Positions 16,539 through 24,595 of a stretch of DNA of 64,000 nt are shown piece after piece. The translations under genes were made by a program, and so were the position numbers. This DNA comes from an uncultured Clostridia bacterium (GTDB taxonomy: Bacteria; Bacillota; Clostridia; Christensenellales; Borkfalkiaceae), in assembly GCA_944368215.1 (NCBI GenBank), contig CALVWX010000004.1, positions 1 through 64,000 on the forward strand, read 5' to 3'. A model generated the notes under the pieces. The model searched no databases and was not told the DNA's origin. It saw nothing but the letters and a program-made list of their open reading frames with translations. How positions within the stretch are numbered: position 1 is the stretch's first letter; every line of letters begins with the position of its first letter.

Positions 16539-17330
16539 TCAGTCGAGCAAAGCTTTTACTTCGGCGATGTGCTCCTTGCTGTAAGCGTAACCGAGTTCGT
16601 AAGCTTTTTCAGCGTCCTTTACGTTATACTGGTTTAGCCCCTCCAAAGCGGGCGCCAGCCATAAATCGTAACAATCTTTAAAATCGCACTTGGTGAATTC
16701 GTTCTGGTTGTAATCCATAATATCGAACACGCGCAGAACCTTTTGCACGATGTTGGGAACTTTTTCCACGCTTTCGCCCGTGTTGGCTAAAACGTCGAAG
16801 GCGACGACCACGTCGGCGCCGAGGTCTTTGCACTGCTTTACGGGCACGCGGCACAAAACTCCGCCGTCGATTAAGAGCATGTCGCCGCGCTGCACGGGAC
16901 GGAAAACGGTGGGTATGGCGGACGAGGCGCGCACGGCGTCGGCGACGACTCCGTCCCTGAGCGCCGTAAGCCTGCCGCTTAAAATATCTACGGCCACGCA
17001 TTCGAAGGGAATTTTGAGGTCGTCAAAGGTGACGTCGCCGAATTTCTGAAGTAAGATTTTCCTTATTTTGTTACCTTTGAACAGTCCGAGCTTGGTTACG
17101 ACCTGCGCGGCGGGGTCGATTATGTCGGAAGCTTTAAGTTCGCGTATGCTTGAAAGCAGTTCCTCGACGGTGAGTCCCGCGGCGTAGCCGCCGCCGACCA
17201 CCGCGCCCATGGAACAGCCGGTTATGACGTCGGGCTTTATGCCCTCTTCCTCGAGGGCCTGGAGAAAACCTATATGGGCGGCGCCGCGCGCGCCGCCGGC
17301 ACCCAGTGCGAGGCCTAATTTTTTACTCAT
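16539..17330 (-). CDS. Patatin-like phospholipase/esterase (RssA/YlbK-like)
   Basis: 263-residue serine hydrolase. It has the oxyanion-hole motif GAGGARG (about residues 9-15), the nucleophile elbow GCSMG (about 37-41) and the catalytic aspartate in DGG (about 154-156), the Ser-Asp dyad of patatins. The start at 17330 is supported by GGGAGG six bases upstream. The ATG six codons further up has no such site. In Bacillus subtilis the ylbK patatin gene adjoins ylbJ, and here too a YlbJ homologue is the divergent neighbour, 31 bp away. Natural substrate is unknown. Confidence 0.92.
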   Translation of the reverse strand: MSKKLGLALGAGGARGAAHIGFLQALEEEGIKPDVITGCSMGAVVGGGYAAGLTVEELLSSIRELKASDIIDPAAQVVTKLGLFKGNKIRKILLQKFGDVTFDDLKIPFECVAVDILSGRLTALRDGVVADAVRASSAIPTVFRPVQRGDMLLIDGGVLCRVPVKQCKDLGADVVVAFDVLANTGESVEKVPNIVQKVLRVFDIMDYNQNEFTKCDFKDCYDLWLAPALEGLNQYNVKDAEKAYELGYAYSKEHIAEVKALLD

Positions 17331-17361
17331 AAAATACCTCCCGGACAAATAATTATGTACT

Positions 17362-18306
17362 ATGAAACTGAGATATGCTCCCCTTTACGCCGCGCTTATT
17401 CTTTTTGCGGCGATACTGGCGCTGTCGCCCGAAATATATGTGCCCGCCTGTTTTGAGGGGATTGCGCTGTGGGCGAAGTGCGTTCTGCCCGCGCTGTTCC
17501 CCTTTATGGTGATAACGTTGCTTTTGATAAAGACGGGCGGAGCCGAAGCGATGGCCGCGCCCTTTAAGCGCGCGGGGGATTTTTTCGGACTACCCAAAGA
17601 GGCGGCCGTTATTTTTATAATGAGCGTTTTTTCGGGCTATCCCGCAGGGAGCAGAATTGTTTACGAATACTGCGAAAGGGGCGACATTACAAAGGAAGAC
17701 GCAAAAAAGCTTGCGCCGATGTGCTCTACTTCCGGCCCCATGTTCATGATAGGAAGCGTGGGGCAGAATATGTTCGGCGACAAGGCTAAAGGCGCCTGTC
17801 TTATGTGCGCGCACATACTTTCCGTCCTCGTTTTATGCCTTGTAATATGCAGGCTTACGAAAAGCATGGGCAATGTAAATGCCGCGCGGCCGCTCAGGGC
17901 AGACGGCGGCAATGCGCTTTACGACAGCTTTTATTCAGCCGTCGTTTCTGTAATTGTCGCGGGCGGGTTCATATGCTTTTTTTACACGCTGTCGCAGGCG
18001 GCGCGCAACCTGAACGTCTTCGCCCTGCCTGCGACCTTGCTGAGACCTCTGTTCGGCGACGGCGCGGACGCGCTGTGCTGCGGACTGATAGAGGCGACGG
18101 GCGGCTGCGCGGCGCTCGCCGCGGGGACGAGCATATTCGCCCTGCCGCTGGCGGGATTTTTAATAACTTTCGGCGGGTTTTCAATACTCGCCCAACAGCT
18201 TTGTTACCTTACAAAATGCGGAATAAAGCCTGTGAAATTTATGGCGGTAAAAGCGGCGCAGGGAGCGCTGTGCTTTGTTCTTCTTCTGCCGTTAATAGCA
18301 ACCTAA
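17362..18306 (+). CDS. ylbJ: YlbJ-like integral membrane protein (nucleoside-recognition/GATE fold)
   Basis: 314 residues with about eight hydrophobic segments. The segment VFSGYPAGSRIVYEYCERGDIT (key residues SGYPAGS) and the following CSTSGPMFMIGSVGQNMFG are the hallmarks of the sporulation integral membrane protein YlbJ family. In Bacillus, YlbJ is made in sporulation and affects spore heat resistance. The transported solute is unknown. It is divergent from the ylbK-like patatin. Its 3' end overlaps the convergent pheA gene by 15 bp. Confidence 0.88.
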   Translation: MKLRYAPLYAALILFAAILALSPEIYVPACFEGIALWAKCVLPALFPFMVITLLLIKTGGAEAMAAPFKRAGDFFGLPKEAAVIFIMSVFSGYPAGSRIVYEYCERGDITKEDAKKLAPMCSTSGPMFMIGSVGQNMFGDKAKGACLMCAHILSVLVLCLVICRLTKSMGNVNAARPLRADGGNALYDSFYSAVVSVIVAGGFICFFYTLSQAARNLNVFALPATLLRPLFGDGADALCCGLIEATGGCAALAAGTSIFALPLAGFLITFGGFSILAQQLCYLTKCGIKPVKFMAVKAAQGALCFVLLLPLIAT

Positions 18307-19092
18307 AATTTTGATTGAGCTGCACATATCCGCCAGCGAACGCAGCGCCGACTGAACTGAGGGAGCAGCGTAATCGGCTTCGATTTCTATAAAAAACCTG
18401 TACTCGCCCACCCTGTCCTTTATGGGGCGGCTTTCGATTTTGGTGAGATTGATGTTGTCCTTTGCAAACACGGACAGCGCGCCGATGAGCGCACCCGGAC
18501 GGTGGGTGCAGGTTATTGAAAGAAATATTTTTTTGCTGTGTAAAGACGGGTCGGGCATGCCTTTGACCACGTACAGAAACTGCGTGTAGTTGAGCTGCTC
18601 GTCCGATATGCATTCGTCGGAGAGGGAAAACCTTTCATCCACGCTCTGCGCCCCCACTATGCCCGCGTCGGCGGGCGTTTTTATCATGGAAAGGCAGGCC
18701 GAGGTGGAGTTTGTTTCAATCAGCTGCGCCTTAGGGAAATGCGCGTGGATATACTTTGCGCACTGGCCGAGCGCCTGACGGTGGGAATAAATGGTGGTTA
18801 TTCCCGAAAGGGGCGCGCCCTTTAAGGTTACGAGGCGGTGGTCTATCTTTAAATTGAGCTCTTTGACCGCAATCAGGCCTTCGGCGTCCTGCAAAAGGTC
18901 GAGATTCTGCATTACACCGCCGTTGAGCGAATTTTCGACGGGGAGAACGGCGCCGTCGACTTCGCCGCGCGAAAGCGCGCCCACCACCGCATAGAATGAC
19001 GGATAGGGTCTGATATCGCCGAGGCAAAATTTTTGAGCGGCCGTCTGGGAATAACTGCCCTCGGGCCCGAGATAAGCGATTGTGTTTGACAT
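18292..19092 (-). CDS. pheA: Prephenate dehydratase with ACT domain
   Basis: Converts prephenate to phenylpyruvate in phenylalanine synthesis. The 266-residue protein is monofunctional, with no chorismate mutase domain. The catalytic domain begins IAYLGPEGSYSQTAAQKF and the ACT domain (about residues 185-260) has the phenylalanine-binding motifs HRPGALIGALS and ESRP. One feature stands out. The TRF motif that forms the active site in the family reads NYTQFLYVV here, with Thr and Phe kept but Arg replaced by Gln. The rest of the active region looks intact. The gene is convergent with ylbJ and overlaps it by 15 bp. Confidence 0.93.
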   Translation of the reverse strand: MSNTIAYLGPEGSYSQTAAQKFCLGDIRPYPSFYAVVGALSRGEVDGAVLPVENSLNGGVMQNLDLLQDAEGLIAVKELNLKIDHRLVTLKGAPLSGITTIYSHRQALGQCAKYIHAHFPKAQLIETNSTSACLSMIKTPADAGIVGAQSVDERFSLSDECISDEQLNYTQFLYVVKGMPDPSLHSKKIFLSITCTHRPGALIGALSVFAKDNINLTKIESRPIKDRVGEYRFFIEIEADYAAPSVQSALRSLADMCSSIKILGCY

Positions 19093-19160
19093 AATTATTA
19101 TTTAGGGGTCAGGAATCAGGGAAAGGGGAATTTGTCCCCTTTGTCCGCCGCTAAAGCTCC

Positions 19161-19190
19161 GGAATCTTTCGGCTGCGCTCAAAATGACAA
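19161..19190. repeat. Half copy of the dispersed repeat
   Basis: GGAATCTTTCGGCTGCGCTC followed by AAAATGACAA matches only the right end of the 120-bp repeat (compare 11930-11974). It sits between pheA and the DAHP synthase gene. Confidence 0.6.
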
Positions 19191-19203
19191 AGGGGCTTGC
19201 AGA

Positions 19204-20226
19204 TTAAACTTTTGCGGCGATATCGAGAATGAGCCTTTTGGTATCCTCCCAGCCGAGGCAGGGGTCGGTTATCGACTTGCCGTACACGATATCTTCCTTC
19301 TGGTTGCCCTCTTCAATGAAGCTTTCTATCATGAAGCCCTTGACAATTTTTTTGAAGTCGGCGTCGTATATGCGGTTCTGCATGACCTCTTCGCAGATTC
19401 TTATCTGCTGGCGGCACTTTTTGCCGCTGTTGGAGTGGTTTGCGTCGATTATTATGGCGGGATTTTTGAGGCCGGACTTTGCATAGCCGTCAGCGACCTG
19501 CATTACCGTTTCGTAATGGAAGTTGGGAATGTCGTTGCCGTAACCGTCCACCGCGCCGCGAAGAATGGCGTGCGCCAGGGGGTTGCCCTGTGTTTTGACC
19601 TGCCAGCCGTTGAGCTTGAAAATCTGGCTGGACTGGGCGGCATAGATGGAGTTGAGCATTACCATCACCGAACCGCTCATGGGATTTTTCATGCCGACGG
19701 CGACGTCCACGCCGCTGGAAACTAGGCGGTGAAGCTGATTTTCGCAGCTCCTTGCGCCGACGGCGACGTAGGAAAGAAGGTCGTCTACATAGTTATAGTT
19801 GGCGGGATAGAGCATTTCGTCCGCGGCGGTCAGTCCCGAATTGGAGATGGCGCGTATGTTTAAATCGCGGATGGCGTAGATGCCCTTTAAAATATCTTCA
19901 CCCTTTTTGGGGTCGGGCTGGGAGAACATGCCCTTGTAGCCGACGCCCTTGGTGCGGGGTTTGTTTGTGTAAATGCGGGGGACGAGAACGAGCTTGTCCT
20001 TTACCTCCTCGTTGAGTTTGCCGAGGCGTTCGACGTAGTCCAAAACGGGCTCTTCGGCGTGGGCCGAGCAGGGACCGACAATTATGAGCATTTTATCGCT
20101 TTGACCCGTGATTACGTCGGCGACCATTTTGTCGCGCACGGCCTTGATTTTAACGAGATTTCCGGGCATGGGCATTGCGGCCTTTATTTCTTCGGGCTCG
20201 GGAATTTTTACTTGTTTTTCAAACAT
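19204..20226 (-). CDS. aroF: 3-Deoxy-7-phosphoheptulonate (DAHP) synthase, type I
   Basis: Joins phosphoenolpyruvate and erythrose 4-phosphate at the entry of the shikimate pathway. The 340-residue protein belongs to the AroF/AroG/AroH class. It has IIVGPCSAHAEEP (PEP loop, metal Cys), PRIYTNKPRTKGVGYKG (substrate KPRT), ARSCENQLHR, GMKNPMSG and DANHSNSGKK (metal His). It overlaps the coaD 3' end by eight bases and is the last gene of a six-gene operon beginning with alr. pheA lies just downstream on the same strand. The GGAGG site 5-6 bases before ATG supports the start. Confidence 0.96.
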   Translation of the reverse strand: MFEKQVKIPEPEEIKAAMPMPGNLVKIKAVRDKMVADVITGQSDKMLIIVGPCSAHAEEPVLDYVERLGKLNEEVKDKLVLVPRIYTNKPRTKGVGYKGMFSQPDPKKGEDILKGIYAIRDLNIRAISNSGLTAADEMLYPANYNYVDDLLSYVAVGARSCENQLHRLVSSGVDVAVGMKNPMSGSVMVMLNSIYAAQSSQIFKLNGWQVKTQGNPLAHAILRGAVDGYGNDIPNFHYETVMQVADGYAKSGLKNPAIIIDANHSNSGKKCRQQIRICEEVMQNRIYDADFKKIVKGFMIESFIEEGNQKEDIVYGKSITDPCLGWEDTKRLILDIAAKV

Positions 20227-20707
20227 TTTTGTCCTCCAGCATGGCCGATATGTCCCCGTATATGCTTGAGGGAACGAGGTCGGCGTAAGTTTTAGAAAAT
20301 TTTACGGAATTCCTGACGAGCGTGGAACTTACGTGCAGATGCTCCTGCTCGCAGGGAAGATATATTGAGATAAGTTCGGGCATGAGCCGCTTGCTTGCGT
20401 AGTGGTTGCGGTTTTCGTATTCAAAGTCTATGCCGTCGCGCACGCCGCGCACATAGAAGGGCGTGCCCTCCTCCCTTAAAAGGTCGACCGCGGCGCCCTG
20501 GAAGGTGCGCACTTTAACGCGCGGAAATGGCGAAAAAAGTTTATTTAAAAGCTTAAGCCGCTCTTCAACGGTGAACAAAGCGCTTTTTTGCGGATTTATA
20601 AGGATGGCGACTACAACTTCGTCGAAAATTTCGAGGCTCTTTTTTACGACGTCCTCATGGCCGACGGTGGGCGGGTCGAATGTGCCCGCAAAGACGCATT
20701 TTTTCAT
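20219..20707 (-). CDS. coaD: Phosphopantetheine adenylyltransferase
   Basis: Fourth step of coenzyme A synthesis: transfers AMP from ATP to 4'-phosphopantetheine. The 162-residue length is typical. The nucleotidyltransferase motif TVGH is present within GTFDPPTVGHEDVV (about residues 8-21). The conserved YVRGVRDGIDFEYE segment (about 85-98) and HVSSTLVR (about 127-134, the ISSTxVR equivalent) are clear. It begins one base after the rsmD stop codon. This rsmD-coaD pairing is common in Firmicutes. Confidence 0.97.
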   Translation of the reverse strand: MKKCVFAGTFDPPTVGHEDVVKKSLEIFDEVVVAILINPQKSALFTVEERLKLLNKLFSPFPRVKVRTFQGAAVDLLREEGTPFYVRGVRDGIDFEYENRNHYASKRLMPELISIYLPCEQEHLHVSSTLVRNSVKFSKTYADLVPSSIYGDISAMLEDKNV

Positions 20708-20708
20708 G

Positions 20709-21254
20709 TCAGTCCTCCCCTTCGCATTGGAAAAACGTGAGACAGGTTTTGCCGTACTTGCGCTCGTCGGCGACGGTTAACCCCGTAATATGTCCTGTAA
20801 ACGGCCTGTCGCGCTCGTACACGGCTACCCCGCCGGGATTGAGAAGGCGGCGGCTGCCGATAAGTTCGAGGGCGTGGATTCCGCAGTCGTCCGCATAGGG
20901 CGGGTCGATGAAGATTATATCGTACCTTGTTTTCGCCGACAGGAGAAAAGCCGAATAGTCGCCCGTCGTGACGGTGTAGTTATCGGGACCCTTGAGGCGG
21001 GACAAGTTGCTTTTTAAAAGCTTTACGGATTGCGTGGATATATCGTTGAAATGCACGGCCGCCGCACCGCGCGAAAGGCATTCTATGCCGAGGTTGCCGC
21101 TGCCGCAGAACACATCCGCAACGACAGCTCCCGCTATGCGGAAGCTGAGAATATTGAATAGACTTTCCTTTACCCTGTCGGCCGTGGGGCGGACGGACGA
21201 ACCTTCGAACCGGTTGAGTTTAAGGCCGCGGTATTTTCCGCTTATAATCCTCAT
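20709..21254 (-). CDS. rsmD: 16S rRNA (guanine-966-N2)-methyltransferase
   Basis: 181-residue SAM-dependent methylase that modifies G966 of 16S rRNA in the assembled small subunit. The N-terminus MRIISGKYRGLKL and RPTADRVKESLFNIL are family signatures. The SAM motif is VFCGSGNLGIE (about residues 47-57) and the catalytic motif is IDPPY (about 115-119). It overlaps the upstream membrane-protein gene by four bases (ATGA). Confidence 0.95.
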   Translation of the reverse strand: MRIISGKYRGLKLNRFEGSSVRPTADRVKESLFNILSFRIAGAVVADVFCGSGNLGIECLSRGAAAVHFNDISTQSVKLLKSNLSRLKGPDNYTVTTGDYSAFLLSAKTRYDIIFIDPPYADDCGIHALELIGSRRLLNPGGVAVYERDRPFTGHITGLTVADERKYGKTCLTFFQCEGED

Positions 21255-21868
21255 CTTTTGCCCTTCTGCTTTTTGGCCTTATTTTCGGCGTTGGTGGCTT
21301 CGAGCCGGGCCTGAATTTTTTCTTCCTTGCGCATGCCGTAATAATACCCGGCGGCGTGGGCGGCCACGGGCATTAATATGAATATGAAGTTAAATCCCTG
21401 ATTTAAACCCGCTATATGCAGGGGGTAATACGCCCAGCCGAAGGCGTAGAGCAATAAAAATTCACACACTGTGTTGGGCGCGCAGATGTTTATAAGCTGG
21501 ACTATGACATAGGGCACACAGGAAATCAGCGGAATGACAAAGCCCTTCCATAAAGCGTACTCACCCGTCTTGTAGATGACCTTTTTTTCGGTGGAGTCGA
21601 GGGCGCGCTTGGTCTGGTTGAGATAAAATTTGCGGTATGCCGTGGAACCGTTTTTTGTTCCGAAGATTACATACGCCGCGGCAAGCAGAATGTCGCCGCC
21701 GATAACGGCCACGAGCTGGACGGCGAAATCGTCCGACGCGGCGAACATGATTATGGTGCAGCTGAAGAGCAGCATTATTACGAGCGGCAGAACGGCGCCC
21801 GTCAACAGGTCGAGAAACTCCCACCAGATTTTTTGCCTTTTTTCTTCAGGCGTCAGCGTTATTTGCAA
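21251..21868 (-). CDS. Uncharacterised multi-pass membrane protein
   Basis: 205 residues, no family recognised. There are four to five hydrophobic segments (about residues 17-37, 42-65, 100-120, 130-150 and 160-178). The C-terminal tail is strongly basic and polar (ARLEATNAENKAKKQKGKR). The start is TTG at 21868, with GGGGGA nine bases upstream, and the gene overlaps the cyclo-ligase gene by 23 bp. Its position between folate/alanine metabolism and rsmD gives no functional hint. The tight overlaps on both sides make it a real operon member. Confidence 0.75.
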   Translation of the reverse strand: MQITLTPEEKRQKIWWEFLDLLTGAVLPLVIMLLFSCTIIMFAASDDFAVQLVAVIGGDILLAAAYVIFGTKNGSTAYRKFYLNQTKRALDSTEKKVIYKTGEYALWKGFVIPLISCVPYVIVQLINICAPNTVCEFLLLYAFGWAYYPLHIAGLNQGFNFIFILMPVAAHAAGYYYGMRKEEKIQARLEATNAENKAKKQKGKR

Positions 21869-22397
21869 AGCGGTAAATCCCCCTTTCGGTTATTAATATG
21901 TCGAGGGGCTCGTCCCACTCGTCTTCGGTAAATTCGTCGGTCAGCTGAAAATCGTAGCTTATTCCCGCCTTTACGGCGGCGCTGTCCTTTAAAAATCTGT
22001 CGTAATACCCCCCGCCGTAGCCGAGGCGAAAGCCGCGGCTGTTTACGGCGAGCAGCGGCACTGCTATCACGTCGATATCCCCCTCATATGCGGGGGCGGT
22101 CGGCTCGTACACGCCGAGGGAGCTTTTTTTGAGTTCGTCGCCCGCGCGGTATTCGGCGGCGACCATTTTGTCCCCCTCCACCCGCGGTAGCAAAACGCAT
22201 TTGCCGAGGGATATTAGCGAGTTAATTATCCTTTTCGTGTCGGCTTCGGAGCCGAATGAATTGTAGATAAAAAAGGTGTTTTTATCGGCAAAGAGCGCTA
22301 AAAAATTGTCAGCTATGGCGCCATCGGCCACTTCGCGGCGTGAATGCTGAAAATATTTGCGTTTTATTTTGTATTTATAGCGAAGTTCATCCTTCAT
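21846..22397 (-). CDS. 5-Formyltetrahydrofolate cyclo-ligase family protein
   Basis: 183-residue cytoplasmic enzyme converting 5-formyl-THF to 5,10-methenyl-THF with ATP. The signature LGYGGGYYDRFL (about residues 126-137) and basic N-terminal ATP-binding residues (KYKIKRKYFQHSR) fit MTHFS. The start MKDEL at 22397 has GGAG upstream. It overlaps the 3' end of alr by 11 bp, so translation is probably coupled. An upstream extension of the frame is antisense-like and rejected. Confidence 0.93.
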   Translation of the reverse strand: MKDELRYKYKIKRKYFQHSRREVADGAIADNFLALFADKNTFFIYNSFGSEADTKRIINSLISLGKCVLLPRVEGDKMVAAEYRAGDELKKSSLGVYEPTAPAYEGDIDVIAVPLLAVNSRGFRLGYGGGYYDRFLKDSAAVKAGISYDFQLTDEFTEDEWDEPLDILITERGIYRFANNADA

Positions 22398-23364
22398 ATA
22401 CGCGGAGGCTCCTTTTTGTGACGGCGCAGAGCGCCTCGTAAGAAATTGTGCCGCATTTTTGCGCGTAGTTGTCGGCGTCCGAAAAAATACACAGCTCGCC
22501 TTTGTCCTCCTGCGAGATAAAGGCATCCATGCACAGATTGCCTTCGCCCAAGGGGTTGGTGCGGCAAAAACCGTCGGCATAGCCTGCGCGGTAGGACGAA
22601 AGACAGGCATATTCTTGTGCGGCGGGCGCATAACCGACGCCTCCGCCGAAGGGCGGCCTGAAAGTCTGCACTTTTCGGGCGTATACCTTTAATGCAGGTT
22701 GCAAGGCTTTATCTGAAAAGCCAGCGGGCGCGTAACCGTACAGGCCTATTCCGCAGCGCGCGCCGTCGAAGAGGTATTCCCCGCCGAGGAGAACGCCCGC
22801 CGTGGCCGCAAAATGCGCGGTTGCCGAGGGGTATTGCCTTTTTACCATGCTTGCGCAGTCAGAAAATACTTTGAGCTGTTTTTGCGTATCGACAGGCGAT
22901 TGGGGTGTATATATGTGCGAATAAACGCCGCAGACGCGGCTTTCGTTGAGGGCGGATAAAAGGGCGGGCAAATCGCGCGGGGCACAGCCGTAGCGGTTCA
23001 TGCCCGTATTTATCTTTACGTGCACATTGATGCCGCGGCAGAGACGGGCCGAGCGGATATCCGCAACCGTGGCCGTGAGGTTGTAGGCGGCCATGCGCGA
23101 ACAATCGTCTGCGTCCATGGGCGGAGTTAAAACGAGCACGGGCGAGCATATTCCCGCGACGCGAAGTTCCACCCCTTCGTCGACAATGGCGACGCAAAAG
23201 CCGTCGGCAACGTCGCTGAGAGCGCGCGAGACCGCGACGGCGCCGTGGCCGTAGGCATCGGCCTTGACGACGGCATAAAAAAACCTGCCGCCCGAAAGCT
23301 CCTTTAAATGGCGGGCGTTTGAGCGGATTGCGGCGAGATTGATTTTTGCTACAGTTTTTTGCAT
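22387..23364 (-). CDS. alr: Alanine racemase
   Basis: PLP enzyme that makes D-alanine for peptidoglycan. The PLP lysine is in VVKADAYGHG (about residues 32-41). INTGMNRYG, GIGLYGYAP, the tyrosine of VGYAP, AGYADGF and the C-terminal GTISYEALC are all present, so both catalytic bases (Lys and Tyr) appear intact. At 325 residues it is 40-50 residues shorter than the usual enzyme, through several small deletions rather than one end truncation. It is the first gene of the six-gene operon. Confidence 0.93.
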   Translation of the reverse strand: MQKTVAKINLAAIRSNARHLKELSGGRFFYAVVKADAYGHGAVAVSRALSDVADGFCVAIVDEGVELRVAGICSPVLVLTPPMDADDCSRMAAYNLTATVADIRSARLCRGINVHVKINTGMNRYGCAPRDLPALLSALNESRVCGVYSHIYTPQSPVDTQKQLKVFSDCASMVKRQYPSATAHFAATAGVLLGGEYLFDGARCGIGLYGYAPAGFSDKALQPALKVYARKVQTFRPPFGGGVGYAPAAQEYACLSSYRAGYADGFCRTNPLGEGNLCMDAFISQEDKGELCIFSDADNYAQKCGTISYEALCAVTKRSLRVYEG

Positions 23365-23490
23365 ACTGTCAGTTTATGCCCGCGCCGCAAAAATGGTTAT
23401 TCATATTGTATTTTACCACAATATAACGCCTTTTGCAATAGTTTTTCCCATGTTGAGAGTTGACGAACGGTGTTTAATTTTTATCCCCAT

Positions 23491-23615
23491 TGTCATCTTG
23501 AGCGGAGCACGGATGGGCCTGCCTGACGTGCGCAGTCGAAAGATCCTGTTTGATTATAACCAAGCAAGATACATTCGACTACGCAGGGTTTCACCCTGCT
23601 TCGCTCAGTATGACA
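23491..23615. repeat. Dispersed inverted repeat, copy B
   Basis: Left end TGTCATCTTGAGCGGAGC, internal CGAAAGATCCTG and AAGATACATTCGACT, a CAGGGTTTCACCCTG hairpin, and right end GCTCAGTATGACA. It lies between alr and the cobalamin riboswitch. No gene was found in the rest of 23365-23740. Confidence 0.85.
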
Positions 23616-23744
23616 CTGCGGTGCTAATATTTAGATTACAATTCCTTCGGGAACACCTGCCTATGTTTGTTGCCCGGCGGGCGCGGCCGCCTTATTATAG
23701 ATTCAACCTATAGCAAAGCCAATAAAACCGTATGCGTTGCGCGG

Positions 23745-23773
23745 TTGACTTTTTGCTCGAGGACAGGTAAAAT
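23745..23773 (+). promoter_or_regulatory. Promoter of the cobalamin-riboswitch operon
   Basis: TTGACT (23745-23750), 17-base spacer, TAAAAT (23768-23773). The predicted start is about 15 bases before the aptamer. Confidence 0.75.
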
Positions 23774-23787
23774 GTATTAAAACATAC

Positions 23788-23974
23788 GCCGCGCAGGCAG
23801 CTTTTTGATTAAAGCTTTAATAGGGAAGAGAGCTTATTGCTCCGCAGCCCCCGCTGCCGTTGCGCAACCTCCTTAGTCACTGATATGTTTCGGGAAGGCG
23901 AAGGGCCGAAATGGTTGCGCGCGCACCGTTATTTTAAGGTGCGTTTTAAGCCGGAAGACCTGCCTTGCGCGGCG
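23788..23974 (+). promoter_or_regulatory. Cobalamin riboswitch aptamer
   Basis: The ends pair as P1 (GCCGCGCAGGCAG with CTGCCTTGCGCGGC, one bulge). The conserved core appears in order: AATAGGGAAGAGAG, GCAGCCCCCGCTGCCGT, TTAGTCACTGAT, CGGGAAGGCG, and the B12-box-like AAGCCGGAAGACCTGCC. A TGCGCAACC (23854-23862) / GGTTGCGCG (23912-23920) pairing matches a distal stem. This is the standard AdoCbl/MeCbl riboswitch architecture. Binding of B12 should promote the terminator at 24066-24100. Confidence 0.93.
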
Positions 23975-24065
23975 GGACGGCATTTTTGCCGGAGATTGAC
24001 GACGTGAGGGGACGCACGAAACGCATTTTTGCCGCGGCGGACAGGCCGTGGCGGCGACAGCGTGC

Positions 24066-24100
24066 ATTCCCTTAGGATTTTAAGGGAATTTTATTTTTTT
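24066..24100 (+). terminator. Riboswitch-controlled terminator
   Basis: Perfect 9-bp stem ATTCCCTTA-GGATTT-TAAGGGAAT followed by a long T-rich tract (24090-24100), ending just before the ribosome binding site. This is the expression platform of the cobalamin riboswitch. Confidence 0.85.
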
Positions 24101-24112
24101 AAGGAGATGTTT

Positions 24113-24595
24113 ATGAAATTTTTTAAAGGACTGTGCGCGGCGACGGCCGCGGCAGCGGCCGTCGCCGCGATGCTGGCTTTTTCCGCATGCGGCGACAAAG
24201 TGGTTACAGTGGAAAACGACGACGGAAGCAAAAACTACGTGATGACAGTTTCCTCTTCGGTTATAGAACTTACCGACTCCACCACCCTTTACGACTACAT
24301 GTGCGCTTTGAGGGAGGACGGCGAGCTCAATTTTGAGGCCGAGAAGAGCAGTTACGGATATTACATAACTTCGGTCGACGGCGTGGCGGAAAAATACGAC
24401 AGCGAAAACAGCATGTATTCATGGATGATTTACACCGACCTTACCGAACTTGACGGCGCAATTTATTCATCCGCCGAATACGGCACATGGGATTACGACG
24501 GCAAAACTTTGAACAGCGCCAGCTACGGAATAAGCGGCCTGCCCGCCGTTGAGGGCTATACTTATGCCATTGTCTACAGCCACACTTCGTGGTAA
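24113..24595 (+). CDS. Transcobalamin-like (DUF4430) lipoprotein under B12 control
   Basis: 160 residues. The signal peptide ends in lipobox FSAC, with the lipid-carrying cysteine at residue 26. The mature part resembles the DUF4430/transcobalamin C-terminal-like domain: TTLYDYMCALREDG, GYYITSVDGVAEKYDSENS, SMYSWMIYTD and a final YTYAIVYSHTSW. In animals this fold forms the beta domain of B12 carriers. Bacterial members are mostly uncharacterised. The start is fixed by AAGGAG six bases upstream. The riboswitch directly upstream and the ECF S component directly downstream support a role in capturing cobalamin or a corrinoid at the cell surface. That role is inferred, not shown. Confidence 0.85.
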   Translation: MKFFKGLCAATAAAAAVAAMLAFSACGDKVVTVENDDGSKNYVMTVSSSVIELTDSTTLYDYMCALREDGELNFEAEKSSYGYYITSVDGVAEKYDSENSMYSWMIYTDLTELDGAIYSSAEYGTWDYDGKTLNSASYGISGLPAVEGYTYAIVYSHTSW

